Below the pieces are notes generated by a model. That model ran no database searches. It was not told where the DNA came from and saw nothing but the letters and a program-made list of their open reading frames with translations. Of a stretch of 64,000 nucleotides of DNA, positions 1 through 10,890 are shown one piece after another. This DNA comes from Bettongia penicillata ogilbyi. Its lineage: Eukaryota > Chordata > Mammalia > Diprotodontia > Potoroidae. The stretch is taken from assembly GCA_023548195.1 (NCBI GenBank), contig JAJHZJ010000008.1, forward strand, positions 6,638,215-6,702,214, in the 5' to 3' direction. A program made the position numbers and the translations under genes. Each line of letters starts with the position of its first letter. Within the stretch, counting starts at the first letter, position 1.

Positions 1-325
1 CAATGCAAGGACTTTGAAAAAATCCCCAATGGTTTTAGGCAAAATGACTTCCACATCCAGAGAAAGAACTATGGAATTCAATTGCAGAATGTAGGAGATC
101 ATTTTTGTGTTTATGTGTTTGGTTTGCGTTTTGGTTTGTTAGATGATTTCTTCCACTCATTTTAATTCTTCAACACAGCACGACTATAATGTATGTGTAG
201 AACCTATACAAAATTGTATGCCATCTCAGGGAGGGAGCAGGAAGGGAGGGGAAAATAATAATCTAAGTTATTTGGTAGTTATTGTAGAACACTGAAAATA
301 AATAAAATTAATTAATTAAAAAAAA
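1..325 (+). mobile_element. L1 LINE 3' end (3'UTR and A-rich tail), cut by window edge
   Basis: The stretch carries the order typical of marsupial L1 3' ends: a ttccacatccagagaaagaa block, a T/G-rich stretch, a ctataatgtatgtgtagaacc block, a gggagggagcaggaaggg purine stretch and a terminal A-run at 318-325. The same blocks recur at other L1 ends in this window. The 5' part lies outside the window. Non-coding. Confidence 0.75.
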
Positions 326-1130
326 TTATAGTATCTGAATAAAACAGAACATTATTGTACATTTAGAAACTATTAATAGGGAGAAATAAAGGCAACGGGA
401 AGATGTGTATGAAATGCTGCATAGAGAGAAAGTAGAAGCAGAAAAACTATTTGAAGAATGTAATATAAACTAAACCAACAATGAAAAACATTAGAATTCT
501 GATCAATGCAATAACTGTGACATCATTGAATTGGTGGTGAAGTATACTTCTCTCTTCTGGGTAGAGACTAGACCTATGAAATCGTGTACATAGTGCCAGA
601 TTGGGCTAGTTCAGTGATTTCTTTTGCTCAAAGATTTGTTAGGAGTATTTACCACCTCCTGATATAGGGATGAAGCACATATAATTTTTGGACATAACCA
701 AAAATTAGTTTTGATCAACTAAATGTTTGTAATGATTTTCTCCCCTTTTAGTTCACAAGTTGAGAGGATAAAAGATGAGAAGACAGATTTTTGCTGATTG
801 AAAAGAAATGTAATTTTTAAAAATTTAATGAGAAAATTTGTACTGTGATAGGGAGTCACTACAAATCAACAGTAAAGGTTTAAATAAAAGCACTAATAAA
901 ATATTTGTTTTAAAATTACAAAATAAAATTACTGAAAAAAAGGAGGAAGTAGTTAGTCTGATTTGAGCCCTAGTTTTGGAGAGAACTTTTTAAAAGGGTT
1001 CAGAGCATACCCAGGATCCTACAGACTAAAATTCTATGGACTAAGTCAGCTCAGGAAGTATCATTCTGATTTCTAATTAGGCAATAAAGCGTAAACATAT
1101 GCTTGAAATAGTAGTGGATTGGAGTTCTAA
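326..1130. other. Unassigned AT-rich DNA, possible weak L1 3'UTR trace
   Basis: No gene seen. About 470-600 contains gaattctgatcaatgcaata, which recurs in L1 3'UTRs (compare 6810), so a decayed L1 3'UTR fragment is possible. The rest shows no recognisable repeat or reading frame. Confidence 0.35.
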
Positions 1131-1137
1131 AAGAGGT

Positions 1138-1280
1138 CAGAAGGAAGCTAGGTAGTGTAGTTAGATCGAGAACTGACCCTGGAGTCAGGAGAACCTGAGT
1201 TTAAATCCAGCCTCAGACACTTACTATATGTGTGACCCTGGGCAAGTCACTTAACCCTGATTTACTGGAAAAAAAAAAAG
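1138..1280 (+). mobile_element. tRNA-headed marsupial SINE, head and body only, with A-tail
   Basis: The copy has the body of the family: gctaggtagtgtagt, gagtcaggagaacctgagtt, cctcagacacttac and gtgtgaccctgggcaagtca, ending in an 11-A tail. Flanking aagaggt at 1131-1137 and 1282-1288 fits a target-site duplication. It lacks the longer tails of other copies in the window. Pol III-transcribed type, non-coding. Confidence 0.85.
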
Positions 1281-1321
1281 TAAGAGGTGATCCCAAAGAT
1301 TACTACCACTCACCATATTCT

Positions 1322-1415
1322 GACTTACAGAAATGAAGTGATTTTCCCAAGGTGACATAGCTATCTAGAAGACTCTTCAAATTCTAAATCTAATGCTCTT
1401 TTCATCACAATACCT
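1322..1415 (-). mobile_element. MIR-like SINE fragment, antisense
   Basis: Reads ttacagaaatgaagtgattt then cccaaggtgacatagctat and aatctaatgctcttttcat, the antisense order of MIR core and 3' blocks. Decayed and short. Confidence 0.55.
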
Positions 1416-2880
1416 TTTGGGGATTGTTTCTAATTCCTGAGAGAATGGGATGCATTTTGAATGATAACTGAATGAATGAATGAGCTTTTTGGGGCGATTT
1501 TTTCGAATTCTGAGAATCATGGTACATATGTCTATATAAACCTCTATTGAGGGTGTGGGAAATAGTCTTGTTAAAATAGATGCAATCCACTCAAATGAAT
1601 GAAGTGTATATGTACATATTTTTCTACAGTCTTACCATAGCTATACAGAGAAAAAACATTTCCATATGGATAGAACTTTTCTATCTAATCTTTTCTATCT
1701 AGCTACTAATTTTCTATTAGTAGCTAATTTTGGTGTTATGTTCTATGAGAACTCAGCTCTAATTTTTAAAAGCCTTTTTTGGTGTGACTTATACAGAAGC
1801 AAATGAAGAAGTTATTCAGGCCTGGTAGGTTGACTTTTAAGGTCAAGGTAAGGTCTGCTAAATGGGAGTGTGTGATTTAACAAATGGAAAAATGAACAAA
1901 ATTAAAATAATTTTCAGAGCTTTGGGAAATCACTTTCTTTACCAGCTTTCAGAGGCATAGGGTCTGGGATCCCTAAATTTATTATGAACCTTTATATTTG
2001 GCAATATATTCAAGGCATGATGCAATGCTATGCTGTTTTCCTCTCAGCTCTCATACACAGTCTTGAAGTTAACTCTAAAGCTCATAAGAGGTCTACAAAG
2101 GAAAATATTTTGGTTGAAAGTAATACTGCTGATATTTAAGTTGAAAATTATTTTCATCTGCGTTGTTCTGAAACCAATCCTCCAACATCATACTAAGAAT
2201 ATAATGCTGCTTTCAGAGCCAATGCTTAAGGGCTCATTATTAGATTTTGGAATTGGGAGGGAAAGGAGTTCTGTTCTGCATGTGTAGACTCCATCCATTT
2301 GCTCAGCTGGTGTAATCTCTCTATATGGACACTATGAAGACTGCTTCTGGGAGAACCAGGCTGACATGGAATGGAAGCATCTTAGAGACACTGTAGAACA
2401 TGAGTAGATGGTCTGTAACTGGTTTTGGTTAGTCAATAATGTGGGAAAGTTTTATGATTGACTTGCAAGACATCCCAAGCTACTTCAGCTTTGAGTACTT
2501 CAGCTACTTCTTCTTTGTTTTATTCTCATCTGAGGAACTTCTTGACTCTTTCATTCATGGTATCAAGTGATAGAACATACAGAGGTCTGAGGCCATATAG
2601 CTCCAAGCAATACTTGGTGCTATCCTTGATCTTTTCCTTTGCTCTTTTCTGTTCTGAGTGAACGACTTATCTCCAACTACTTGTCAGTTTCATAGCTCGA
2701 GGGAGCAAACCGCAGGAATCTGGGAGTTAGAATCCAGAATGGGTTTTAGAGCCAGCACACCATCAATGTTCTAAGGAACAGGGAACTCTATTTGGGAGTG
2801 ACCTTTGAGAACCAAGTCCAGATCTCACATAGCAGGCATGCCATAACTGAAAACAAATTTGTGGGGTCAATCCCATAGAA
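1416..2880. other. Long stretch with no recognised feature
   Basis: I see no repeat family, RNA gene or convincing coding exon in about 1.46 kb. The open frames here are short (under 90 codons), lack similarity I recognise and are crossed by stops in neighbouring frames. A unique-sequence assignment is provisional. Confidence 0.4.
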
Positions 2881-2883
2881 CTT

Positions 2884-3100
2884 TTTAAAGTCTGCAAAGC
2901 ACTTTACAAGATCTCATTTTATCCTCACAACAGCCTTGGGAGGTGTGTATCGTTATTCCCATTTTACAGATGAGGAAACAGAAGAATACAGGAGATGACT
3001 TACTTGCCCAGGGTCATATGGATAGAAAGTGCCTGAGGCAGGATTTGCACTCAGGTCTTTCTGATTCCACACCCAGAATTCCATATGCTATGTTATGTCT
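2884..3100 (-). mobile_element. MIR SINE, antisense
   Basis: Antisense MIR order: gcaaagcactttacaagatc, catttta-tcctcacaacagcc, gttattcccattttacagat, gaggaaacagaa, cttgcccagggtcat, then gatttgcactcaggtctttc. The complete core is present, with scattered substitutions consistent with an old insertion. Confidence 0.8.
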
Positions 3101-3417
3101 ACTTAGGCTAAATACTGGAGAATCTTCTAAAAAATATCCTTTCTACTCTATAGTTAAGTAAGCCTCCTTTTGTTAACTGCTGAATGACTTATGGATGCCT
3201 CACCTCATTCCAACATCAAATCTGAAATTACTGGGTACCAGCATAAATTGGATGTTCCCCTAACACATAGTGACACAATGAAACCACAACAAAGCTAAAT
3301 TATTATTCAATAGCATCAACATAAATATGGCTAATGAATTTCCCCCCTAACATATCATCATATTCTGAACTCTGCCATGGGTATTTATGTCCACAAAATC
3401 AACCTCTGCCATATTAT
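3101..3417. other. Short unassigned interval
   Basis: About 315 bases between a MIR and a CR1/L3 LINE. Nothing recognised. Confidence 0.4.
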
Positions 3418-4622
3418 AGAATCATAGGATCTCAGAGTAGGTAGGAATCACAGAGATCATCTAGCTCACATTGTACCAGAGCAAGGATCCCTTCTCCTCT
3501 ATTTCTGACAATTGCTCACCTAAGGCATCCCAACCCCTTGGGTATCTCTACTTTTTGGGAATTTTCCCTTTCATAAATCCTAAGTCAATCTCTTTGCAAC
3601 TTTTACCTAATGCTTTTTGTTCCATCATCTAAATATGAATGGAACTTATGCTAATCTCCCTTCTCTACAACAATACTTCAGATACTTGAAGACAACTGTC
3701 ATGTACCTCCTCAGACTTCTAACCAGCTAATTCCTAAATTCCTTCAACCATATTGCATGTAGCTCTTTATCATTAAGATTACCTCCATCTGGGTGATAGC
3801 CAACTTATCAATATCTTCCCTAAAATGTACTACTCAGAACTGAACACAATACACCAGATATGATGTGTCTAGAGCAGAGTACAGTAAGATGATCACTTAC
3901 CTAGAACCGGATAATCTTGCAGCTCTTTGTTCAGCCTAAAGACTTCATTGACCTTCTTAACTATTGCCATCAATTCATACTGACATTGTGGCCCATGAAA
4001 TCTCCCACATCTCTTTTCAAATGAGCTGTTTTCTAGTCAAGCCAACCCCATTTTATTTCCAGTTTCCTTCCAAACTCCTCTCATGAATCATTTTCTATAT
4101 CAGACCTGTGTTGATCTGCCAGCCACTAATCTTTCCAAAATAAATTTTGTATTTATTTCACATATATTTTGTGTTCACAGTGTATCCCAAAGGTCATAGT
4201 GCATCTTAAAGCTTCAATAGCTTACTTGGGACATCACATACTTAAATATGTATATTTTGATTCCCACAAGTAGAATGTAAAGTCTTTAGAGGCAGGGAAT
4301 ATTTCATTTTAGACTTTGTATCCCTCGTGCCTAGTGGAGCGTCTGGCATGTAGCCGAGGTTTAAAAAAGTCTTATCGGTTGATCAGTTAGTTGACTGTTA
4401 AGTCAGGCTTTTTAAAAAAATCTATAAGGTGACTGAATTTCACTTTATTAGATTTGACTTAGTGTTCTAGCCTGTCAGGATCCTTCTGAATCCTGACCTG
4501 TCTCACCAACTTGTAGGCACCCTCCTCCTTAACATATGGACATAGCTTTGTATCAATTGCAAGTTTGATAATTATGCCATCTATGCCTTTATTTAAGTCA
4601 TTGATTAAAAATGTCATATCAA
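3418..4622 (-). mobile_element. CR1/L3-type LINE 3' part, antisense, split by an L2 end
   Basis: The 3' end (atagaatcataggatctcag) lies at the left and the sequence reads antisense through blocks typical of CR1/L3: atacttgaagacaactgtca, ctcagaactgaacacaatac, gagcagagtacagta, then after an interruption at about 4100-4395 agtgttctagcctgtcagga, caattgcaagtttgataatt and cctttatttaagtcattgat. The last blocks correspond to the region coding the end of the reverse transcriptase. It ends where an L1 begins at about 4622. Many indels and stops; an old relic. Confidence 0.75.
4100..4395 (+). mobile_element. L2-type LINE 3' end inserted in the CR1/L3 element
   Basis: Blocks follow L2 3'-end order: cacatatattttgtgttcac, agtagaatgtaaagtctttagaggcaggg, ctttgtatccctcgtgcctag, ggcatgtag and a ttgatcagttagttgac end. 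It interrupts the CR1/L3 LINE, whose homology stops before it and resumes after it. Confidence 0.6.
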
Positions 4623-4795
4623 AGCAAAGAACTGGAAACAAAGTAGATGCCCATCAACTAGAGATTGGCTAAATAAAGTATGATGCATAGATGTGATGGA
4701 ACACTCCTGTGCTGTATGAAACGTTGCATTTGATTATTACAGAGAAGCATGGAAAGACATATAAACTGATGCAGAATGAAGTAAGAACAGCCAAG

Positions 4796-4798
<3 letters not shown>

Positions 4799-4883
<85 letters not shown>
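4799..4883. repeat. (TC)n dinucleotide microsatellite, 85 bp
   Basis: Uninterrupted TC repeats, about 42 units, inside an L1 3'UTR. They create Ser-Leu or Arg-Glu repeat frames on the two strands that are not genes. Likely length-variable. Confidence 0.97.
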
Positions 4884-4885
<2 letters not shown>

Positions 4886-4895
4886 TTTTCTCTCT

Positions 4896-4985
4896 CCCTG
4901 TATATATGTATATAATATACACATATATAGTCACACATACATATATATGTATGTGTATAAATGTGGTGTGCATGTGTGTGTATGT
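4896..4985. repeat. Imperfect TA/TG/CA-rich microsatellite
   Basis: Alternating pyrimidine-purine DNA (tatatatgtatata, acacatatatag, tgtgcatgtgtgtgtatgta) adjoining the (TC)n tract. Confidence 0.8.
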
Positions 4986-5340
4986 ATAATGACCACCACA
5001 GTACAAATGGAAAGAACCACCACAAAAAAAATCAGAAGTGGTTGTTACAAAATTGTAAAAAAACAAACATTGCCTCAAAGAAGAGAAATAAGTAGATATT
5101 TCTCTGCACTACTCTTTTTTTACAGGTGGGAGGTCCATGAGTATAGAACAATTCATATGTTTTGAGATTTTTTTCAATTTATTGATGAATTTTGCTGATT
5201 TTTCCTTTGTTTTTGTCTTTAAAACTTTTATTTTTTTCTATTTGTTACTTGTTATATGTGATGGCTCTTTTGGAGGGGGAGAGGGACACTGGGAGAAATT
5301 CATATGACATAAACAAAAACTAGTTACATTTTTTTTGAAA

Positions 5341-5924
5341 TACATTATGTTGGAAAATTTTAGTAAATGGTTTTACTTGATGACTGGGTTTATGTCTTCT
5401 GAGGATTGTCCATTTTGAACATTTTGAGCTGTGACGGTTTATTGGACTACCAGTTAAGACTTAGAGGCCTTTCAATCTGTAACAACTGAGGAAGTGCCCA
5501 GATGGATAAAGTCATAAATCATTAAAAATTTTATTATGTAAATTTCAATATACATGTTTGAGAATTTCAGTATATGCCGATACACACATATCACTCTCCT
5601 ATCATAAAATAGCATTCCAATTTCATTGATTCTTTTATTGCCAGGTTCCATATGTTTTGCACTTGGGTTCCAACATGAAGCCTTGCCTTTTCCAGGATTA
5701 TATTTTATACTCTAGGAAGTGTGCATAATTACTTGTAAAGATCTACACAATAATATATACTATAGACATGTCTCCACTGGCAAAGAATGAATTCTGTAAC
5801 AAAGTGTCCTTAAGTCATAAAAACACTGTTAGAAAAGACCTTGAAGATAAATTCTTGCCTACTTACTGAATGGAAAATAAGTAGCAAATAACTGTTTTGG
5901 AATAACAACAGAAACAACCATGAT
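5341..5924. other. Unassigned AT-rich interval
   Basis: About 580 bases between L1 fragments. No family, RNA or exon recognised. Confidence 0.4.
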
Positions 5925-6420
5925 TTCATTGTTAAAGATTGAGTTGCAAAGAAACGTTAAGTTATAGGAAGAAATAAGAAAACTGTGATAGTGGGGGACC
6001 TCAACTCAACCTTCTTAGACCTAGAGAAATAAAACCAAAGAAAAAGAGAAGTTAAGGATCTGAATAAAATTTTAGAAAAGTTAAATATAATAGCTTGTTG
6101 AAGAATATTGAATGGAAATAGAAGTATACCTTTTTTTCTCAGCTATACATGACACATTTACAAAAATTGACCATCTATTAGGGCATAAAAATCTCACAAA
6201 CATTCAGGAAAGCAGAAATATTAAATACACCTTTTACTGACCATAACCCAATTATAATTACATTCAATAAGGTGCCTTTGAAGAAAAGATTATAAATTAG
6301 TTGAAAACAAAATAATTTAAATGTGAAGATTGCATAGGTCAAAGAACAATCTACACACACACATGTACATATTACTATTTGGTCTATAACTCAAAGAGAT
6401 AAAAGAAAGTATGAACATAT
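5925..6420 (+). mobile_element. L1 ORF2 endonuclease-domain fragment
   Basis: At about 5986 the frame reads T-V-I-V-G-D-L-N-S, matching the G-D-[LF]-N motif of the L1 APE-type endonuclease that nicks target DNA. Downstream ttgaccatctattagggcat and aaccttttactgaccataac blocks fit the same domain (I-D-H-L-L-G-H). Stop codons and indels break the frame. The fragment precedes L1 C-terminal and 3'UTR sequence, so both may be one internally deleted L1. Confidence 0.65.
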
Positions 6421-7090
6421 ATGTAGCAATTCTTTTTGAGGTGGTAAAGAATTGGAAATTGAGGGGATACTCATCAATTATGGAATGATTGAACAAATTA
6501 TATTAAATGTGATAAAATACTATTGTGCTATATGAAATAATGATGGGGACAGCTAGGTAGTGTAGTGGACAGAGCACTGGCCCTGAACTGAGGATGAGCT
6601 GACACTTATTAGCTGTGTGAATCTGGGCTTGTCACTTAACTCCTACTGCCTCCAAAAAGAATGATGATGGAGATAGTTTCAGAAAAAAAAAACTAAGAAG
6701 ACTTGTATGAACAGATACAAAGTAAAGTGAGTAGAATCAGAAGAATTTGATGAGGATCTACGTAGTAGCAACAATGTTGTAAAGTGAATGAACTTTGAAA
6801 GCCTTAGTAACTCTGATTAACCCAATGATCAACTTAAATTCCAAAGAATTCATAATGCAACGTGTGTTTAAAAATGCTCTTCACTTTTAGATGGAAAAGT
6901 AATGGACAGAATTAAAATGAAAGCATGTATTCTTCTATTTCTTTTTTTTGGACATGACTAATGCAGGAATTTATCTTGCATGACTATAAATACAGGTAAT
7001 GGATTTTGTTTTTCTTGTCTTCTCAATAGATGGAGGAGGGAATGGAGAAAGAGGATTTGGAACTGAAAATAAAATAAAAGCAATTTAAAA
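6421..7090 (+). mobile_element. L1 ORF2 C-terminal end and 3'UTR, host of a nested SINE
   Basis: Blocks gaattggaaattgaggggat and tactattgtgctatatgaaa mark the ORF2 end. After the SINE, gacttgtatgaacagataca, aaagtgagtagaatcagaa, ttgtaaagtgaatgaacttt and a gaggatttggaactgaaaat end follow, closing with aaataaaagcaatttaaaaaaaag. The A-run is the element's end. Confidence 0.7.
6547..6659 (+). mobile_element. Truncated tRNA-headed SINE nested in L1
   Basis: Begins ggacagctaggtagtgtagt and runs to the gtcacttaactcctactgcc block, ending without a family tail. It is flanked by aataatgatgg (6536-6546) and aatgatgatgg (6660-6670), a target-site duplication with one mismatch, and clearly interrupts the L1 3' sequence. 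Confidence 0.85.
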
Positions 7091-7867
7091 AAAAGATTGA
7101 ATTGTTAAACAAAAATATGTGGACTGGAAAAATGTTTGCAATTATGTACAAGGACAAGGATGTCTTAGAAGGAATTTAATCCAGTCACAGACCTACTACA
7201 CATCCCTACATTGTTAGCACACATTGCTAACTTTGGTACTTGAAAATGGAAAATCAGATATGTGGGCCAAGCTGTTGTAGCATTATTTCCTTTTCCAGGG
7301 GTTTATGCTGAGACATCTACATGTCCCCTGGAAATACATGGCTCTGACCCGTTCTCCATGGTAGTTGAACTGGTACAGAACGGGTCCTGCCTCATTCAGT
7401 AAATTGTATACTCTCCATTTATGAATAACATCTTTGAGCTAAGACTTTTGTCAAATGCAAACAAGTTGACAAATTGTTCTGTCAGGATTCACTTTCAACC
7501 ACAGCTTGCCTTCTTTTTTTAAAAATGAGGATTGATCATTTACCTACTTTCTTATTTACAGGCTTAGAATTGTCTAAACCCAGGAAATGTTTTTGGCTTT
7601 AGCAAAAAGTATATAAAAACCCTCTATGGAACCTCAAACCTCACCTCAGTATTACCTAATGGTTATGTTGACTTACTAACCCTTTCAGACTATCCTGATT
7701 TTGTGACTTATTCTCTGTTCTGGTACATGTAGGTACATTAATCTTTGCCTTTCCTGCTTGGAAACCTGACCTGATGTTTGCTTTTATCTCTAGGGACTTC
7801 ACTGCCACTAGCTCTCACTATCCATGAAGCCTTTCTATCTTTTTTATTGTCTATGGTCCTAGGCATA
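7091..7867. other. Unassigned, probably unique DNA
   Basis: About 780 bases with no repeat family or coding exon recognised. It leads directly into a purine tract. Confidence 0.4.
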
Positions 7868-8208
7868 ATTTGACAATAAGACAGAGAATAAGGAGTGGGG
7901 AGAGAGGAGAAGAAAAGGGGAAAGAGAAAGAGGGAGAGAGAAGCAGGAAAGAGTAGAGAGAGGGAAAAGAAGAGAAAGATGGAGAGGGAAAGAAGAAAGA
8001 AAAAAGAAAGAGAGAGAAAGAGAGAGAATACAGAAGAAAAGGAGAAGAGAGATAGAAGCAAAGGAGGAGAGGAAGAGAGAAATGTGAAGAGACATAATAA
8101 AATAGAGAAAAGAGAGGAGGGAAAGGGGTAGAGAAAGAAGAGGGAGAAAGAGACAGGGAGAAGGGGAAAGGAGAGAGGAGCAGGAGAAGGAGGGAGACAG
8201 ACAGAGAT
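7868..8208. repeat. Purine-rich (GA/GGA/GAAA) low-complexity tract, about 340 bp
   Basis: Almost entirely A and G on the plus strand, with imperfect gaga, gggaga and gaaaga units and no fixed period. Frames of up to 166 codons on the minus strand (Ser/Leu/Phe-rich) are compositional artefacts. Long mirror-like purine runs of this kind can form triplex DNA. Confidence 0.93.
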
Positions 8209-10369
8209 GATACCACAGGAAACCCTATATAAAAGCAAAGATTCATTCTCTAGTCAGAATTACTGGGATCAGAAAATAATTTTGAACAGTGAATTAACAT
8301 CTGAGTTTGAAGTTAGTTGGCCTCAGAGTGATACAATTTTCATCCCTAGTGAGTTACAAAGATTGTCTGCCAAGGGATAGGGCTTTTGTTCTCCATCAGT
8401 AGAGGAAGTACCCACATTGATGAAATCACAGATGCTTGAAGTTTTGAAATATTCACAATTTAAAGATGTGACAGACTTCTACTGCAAGTCTGTCAGGATG
8501 TGGCGACTTCTGACTGCTGATGTTAGTAGTTTGGCATCTTGTAGGACTGGGAAGGGGAAAGGGGGTAAGGTTAGTCCCTCCAGCAAAATGTCTGACTGAC
8601 TGACTGATGACCACTAGATCAGCAAGACCAACCTAGAAATTCTCCTGACTTTAGATGTGTCCTCCAAGCAGGATCAGAGTAGGTAGTGCCCAGATTAGGA
8701 CTATTGGCAGTAGCTGCTGCTTTTCTTCTTCTGGCTTTCCCAGATATTATTGGTGTAGGATTTTCTACCTGAAGATGGGAGGCTAAGTGGTAGACCAATC
8801 CTTTGCGTGTGTTACTCACTTCATGCTGAAATTACAAATGTTAACCTCCATTTTTGGAGACTCTTTCCCTAAGTCAAAGAAATGTTTATATGACATATGT
8901 ATGTTGAGTTGATAGTTTTCTTTGAAGCATCACCATTTGTAACCTCATGGTTTATATGCTAAATGTTCAACTTTCCCCCTCATTTCTTTGTAGCTTTTAT
9001 AAGAAGCTGAGTGAATTTTACTTCTTGCTTTCTCCTCTACCCTAAGCTCATCCTCCAAAGTCACTCTCCACATAATTACAGTAACTGAATTGAACAGATT
9101 GGCCACCCTGAGATAATAGCTGCACTCCTAGGTCACTGACAATATGTCATTCTTAGGCTAATTACAAAAGCAGGGAAAAAAAAGCCCAGTTACAGACCTC
9201 CTCTGCAGATAACAATAACTTGTTACTGAGGCCATTGAATGTCTTGAATGTGTACCAAGGTTAAGGTTCCTGAAAGACCAGTTATGATTTCAGAATAAAC
9301 TAATGAACCCCAAATTTAGCCAACTATGCCTTGGCCAACTAATGCTTCAAAAACTTCTAGGTCGATCAAAAAATGAGATTTGATTAGTCAGTAATATATG
9401 ATTTTACTCTAAAAAAGCAAGAACAATTCAGTCTCAGATTTCATTTCTGTCGAAGACTGCCTTTGACCTCTGCGATGATGTTTATACTTCTATTAACACG
9501 TTAAAAGTTGCAGAGGGTCATTTCCACAGGAGCGTGTCTCTCACCTGGAAGTATCTGAGGAGGCCTGGTAACCTGAGGAGGTTTTGCATCAACTCTATCC
9601 AGGCACCTGTGCACACTCTAACAAATCCTTTAAAAAGCCCTTTCAGAACATAATTCAGCTGTGTATTGAGTTTTCTTTATTGTATATTTTGAGTTTGGTA
9701 GTAATATTTACCATATAAACATATAGTTAGATAGAATTTACTGTTAAATTTTGGGAAATGGAAGACTGATTATTTTTTCAACTCTTAAAATTGGTCCTTT
9801 GAAGCAAGGAAAAGAGCCCTTACTTCATGATCTTAGTAACACTATGGCACTAATGAATAAAGAGACCAATTTAATAAAAATCCTCTACAATCACATGTAA
9901 TATTTAAAGTTAAGATGAGCAAGAATAAGGACTGAAAACAGCCAAATATATCACTGGAAATTATGATAAATTGTATATAAGAAGGGTGACAACAATGTTA
10001 TTCACCTTATTGAACTTAGGTGAGTTAATATTTTAAAGTAACAGCCATATTGTACAATTTTCTGAAAGCTTTCTGTAGAAGATTTCATAAGGGCAAACTT
10101 TGTATTTTTTCTTTAATACATAATTATTGATTTTGTTAATGTAGATATGTTCTCCTTTGAAACACATGACCACCCCTCCACTTTGAAGATGACCATCAAC
10201 AGTATGGCCAGCCTCCAGGAAGTGTGCCTCTCCACACTAACCTAGGCTGGCTCATCAATAAATTATCAAATATTTGTGTTACAGCTTTTGATTTTGGTGT
10301 GAGAAATACAGAGACAACAGTCTCTACCTTCAAAAAGCATATCTTGTATGTGTTGCATATATTAAAATT
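8209..10369. other. 2.2 kb of apparently unique sequence
   Basis: No interspersed repeat recognised, unusual for this window. A tgactgactgactga run lies near 8590. The 9040-9670 part has balanced composition and a low density of simple sequence, as conserved noncoding elements often do, but conservation cannot be seen from one sequence. No frame beyond 66 codons. Confidence 0.4.
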
Positions 10370-10890
10370 GAACTGTTTACATTCTTACATGGAAAGATAA
10401 CATTTATAACCCATGAGATCATTCTCAGTATTAGGGAATTTGGAGGGTGAGTTGAATATGAAGGGATGATATCTAAAAAATAAAATTACGGGGTGAGAAG
10501 AATGTATTGGGAAGAGAAAGGGAAAGGGAGAATAAGGTAAATTATCTCACCTAAAAGAGGGAAGAAAAAACTTTTACAATGGAGGGGAAGAATGGGGAGG
10601 TAAGAGGGAATGAATGAACCTTACCCCTATCGAATCTGGCTTAAGGAAGGGAATAATATACACATTCAATTGCATATGAAAATCTATCCTACCCTACAGG
10701 AAAGTAGAGGGGAAGGACATAAGTGGGGGATGGTGGAAGGGAGGACAAATAGGGGGAGGAGGTAATCAGAAGCAAATATTTTTGAAGAGGACAGGGTCAA
10801 AGGAGAGAAGAGAATAAAGATATATAATAAATAAAACAACAAATCAAGATATATGATAGAGATGTGCAATAAGTCAGAGATGTTGAAATG
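10370..10890 (+). mobile_element. L1/HAL1-type fragment: region downstream of ORF1
   Basis: Parallels 26330-26880 in the better preserved element: gaactgtttacattcttaca tggaaaga, a gggagaataaggtaaatta block, cttttacaatggagggga, aaccttacccctat, a cacattcaattgcatatgaa block, ctatcctaccctacaggaaa and a gaggacagggtcaaagg block. Order and spacing match, so this is a diverged copy. No ORF1 is attached. Confidence 0.7.

Larger units (their letters stand above)
4622..5340 (+). mobile_element. L1 LINE: end of ORF2 and 3'UTR, with internal (TC)n
   Basis: Starts with caaagaactggaaacaaagt and agatgcccatcaac, the L1 ORF2 C-terminal region, then gatgcagaatgaagtaagaa. After the microsatellites the 3'UTR resumes with aatggaaagaaccaccac, tcaaagaagagaaata, caggtgggaggtcc, tttgctgatttttc and gatggctcttttggaggggg. 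ORF2 is only a fragment without a usable frame. Confidence 0.75.

Noticed and set aside
4658..5078. Arg-Glu and Ser-Leu repeat frames up to 113 codons
   Set aside because: They are translations of the (TC)n microsatellite and flanking L1 3'UTR, open in several frames on both strands.
7738..8246. 166-codon Ser/Leu/Phe-rich minus frame, membrane-protein-like
   Set aside because: It is produced by a purine-only tract that lacks stop codons by composition; three overlapping frames are open together.
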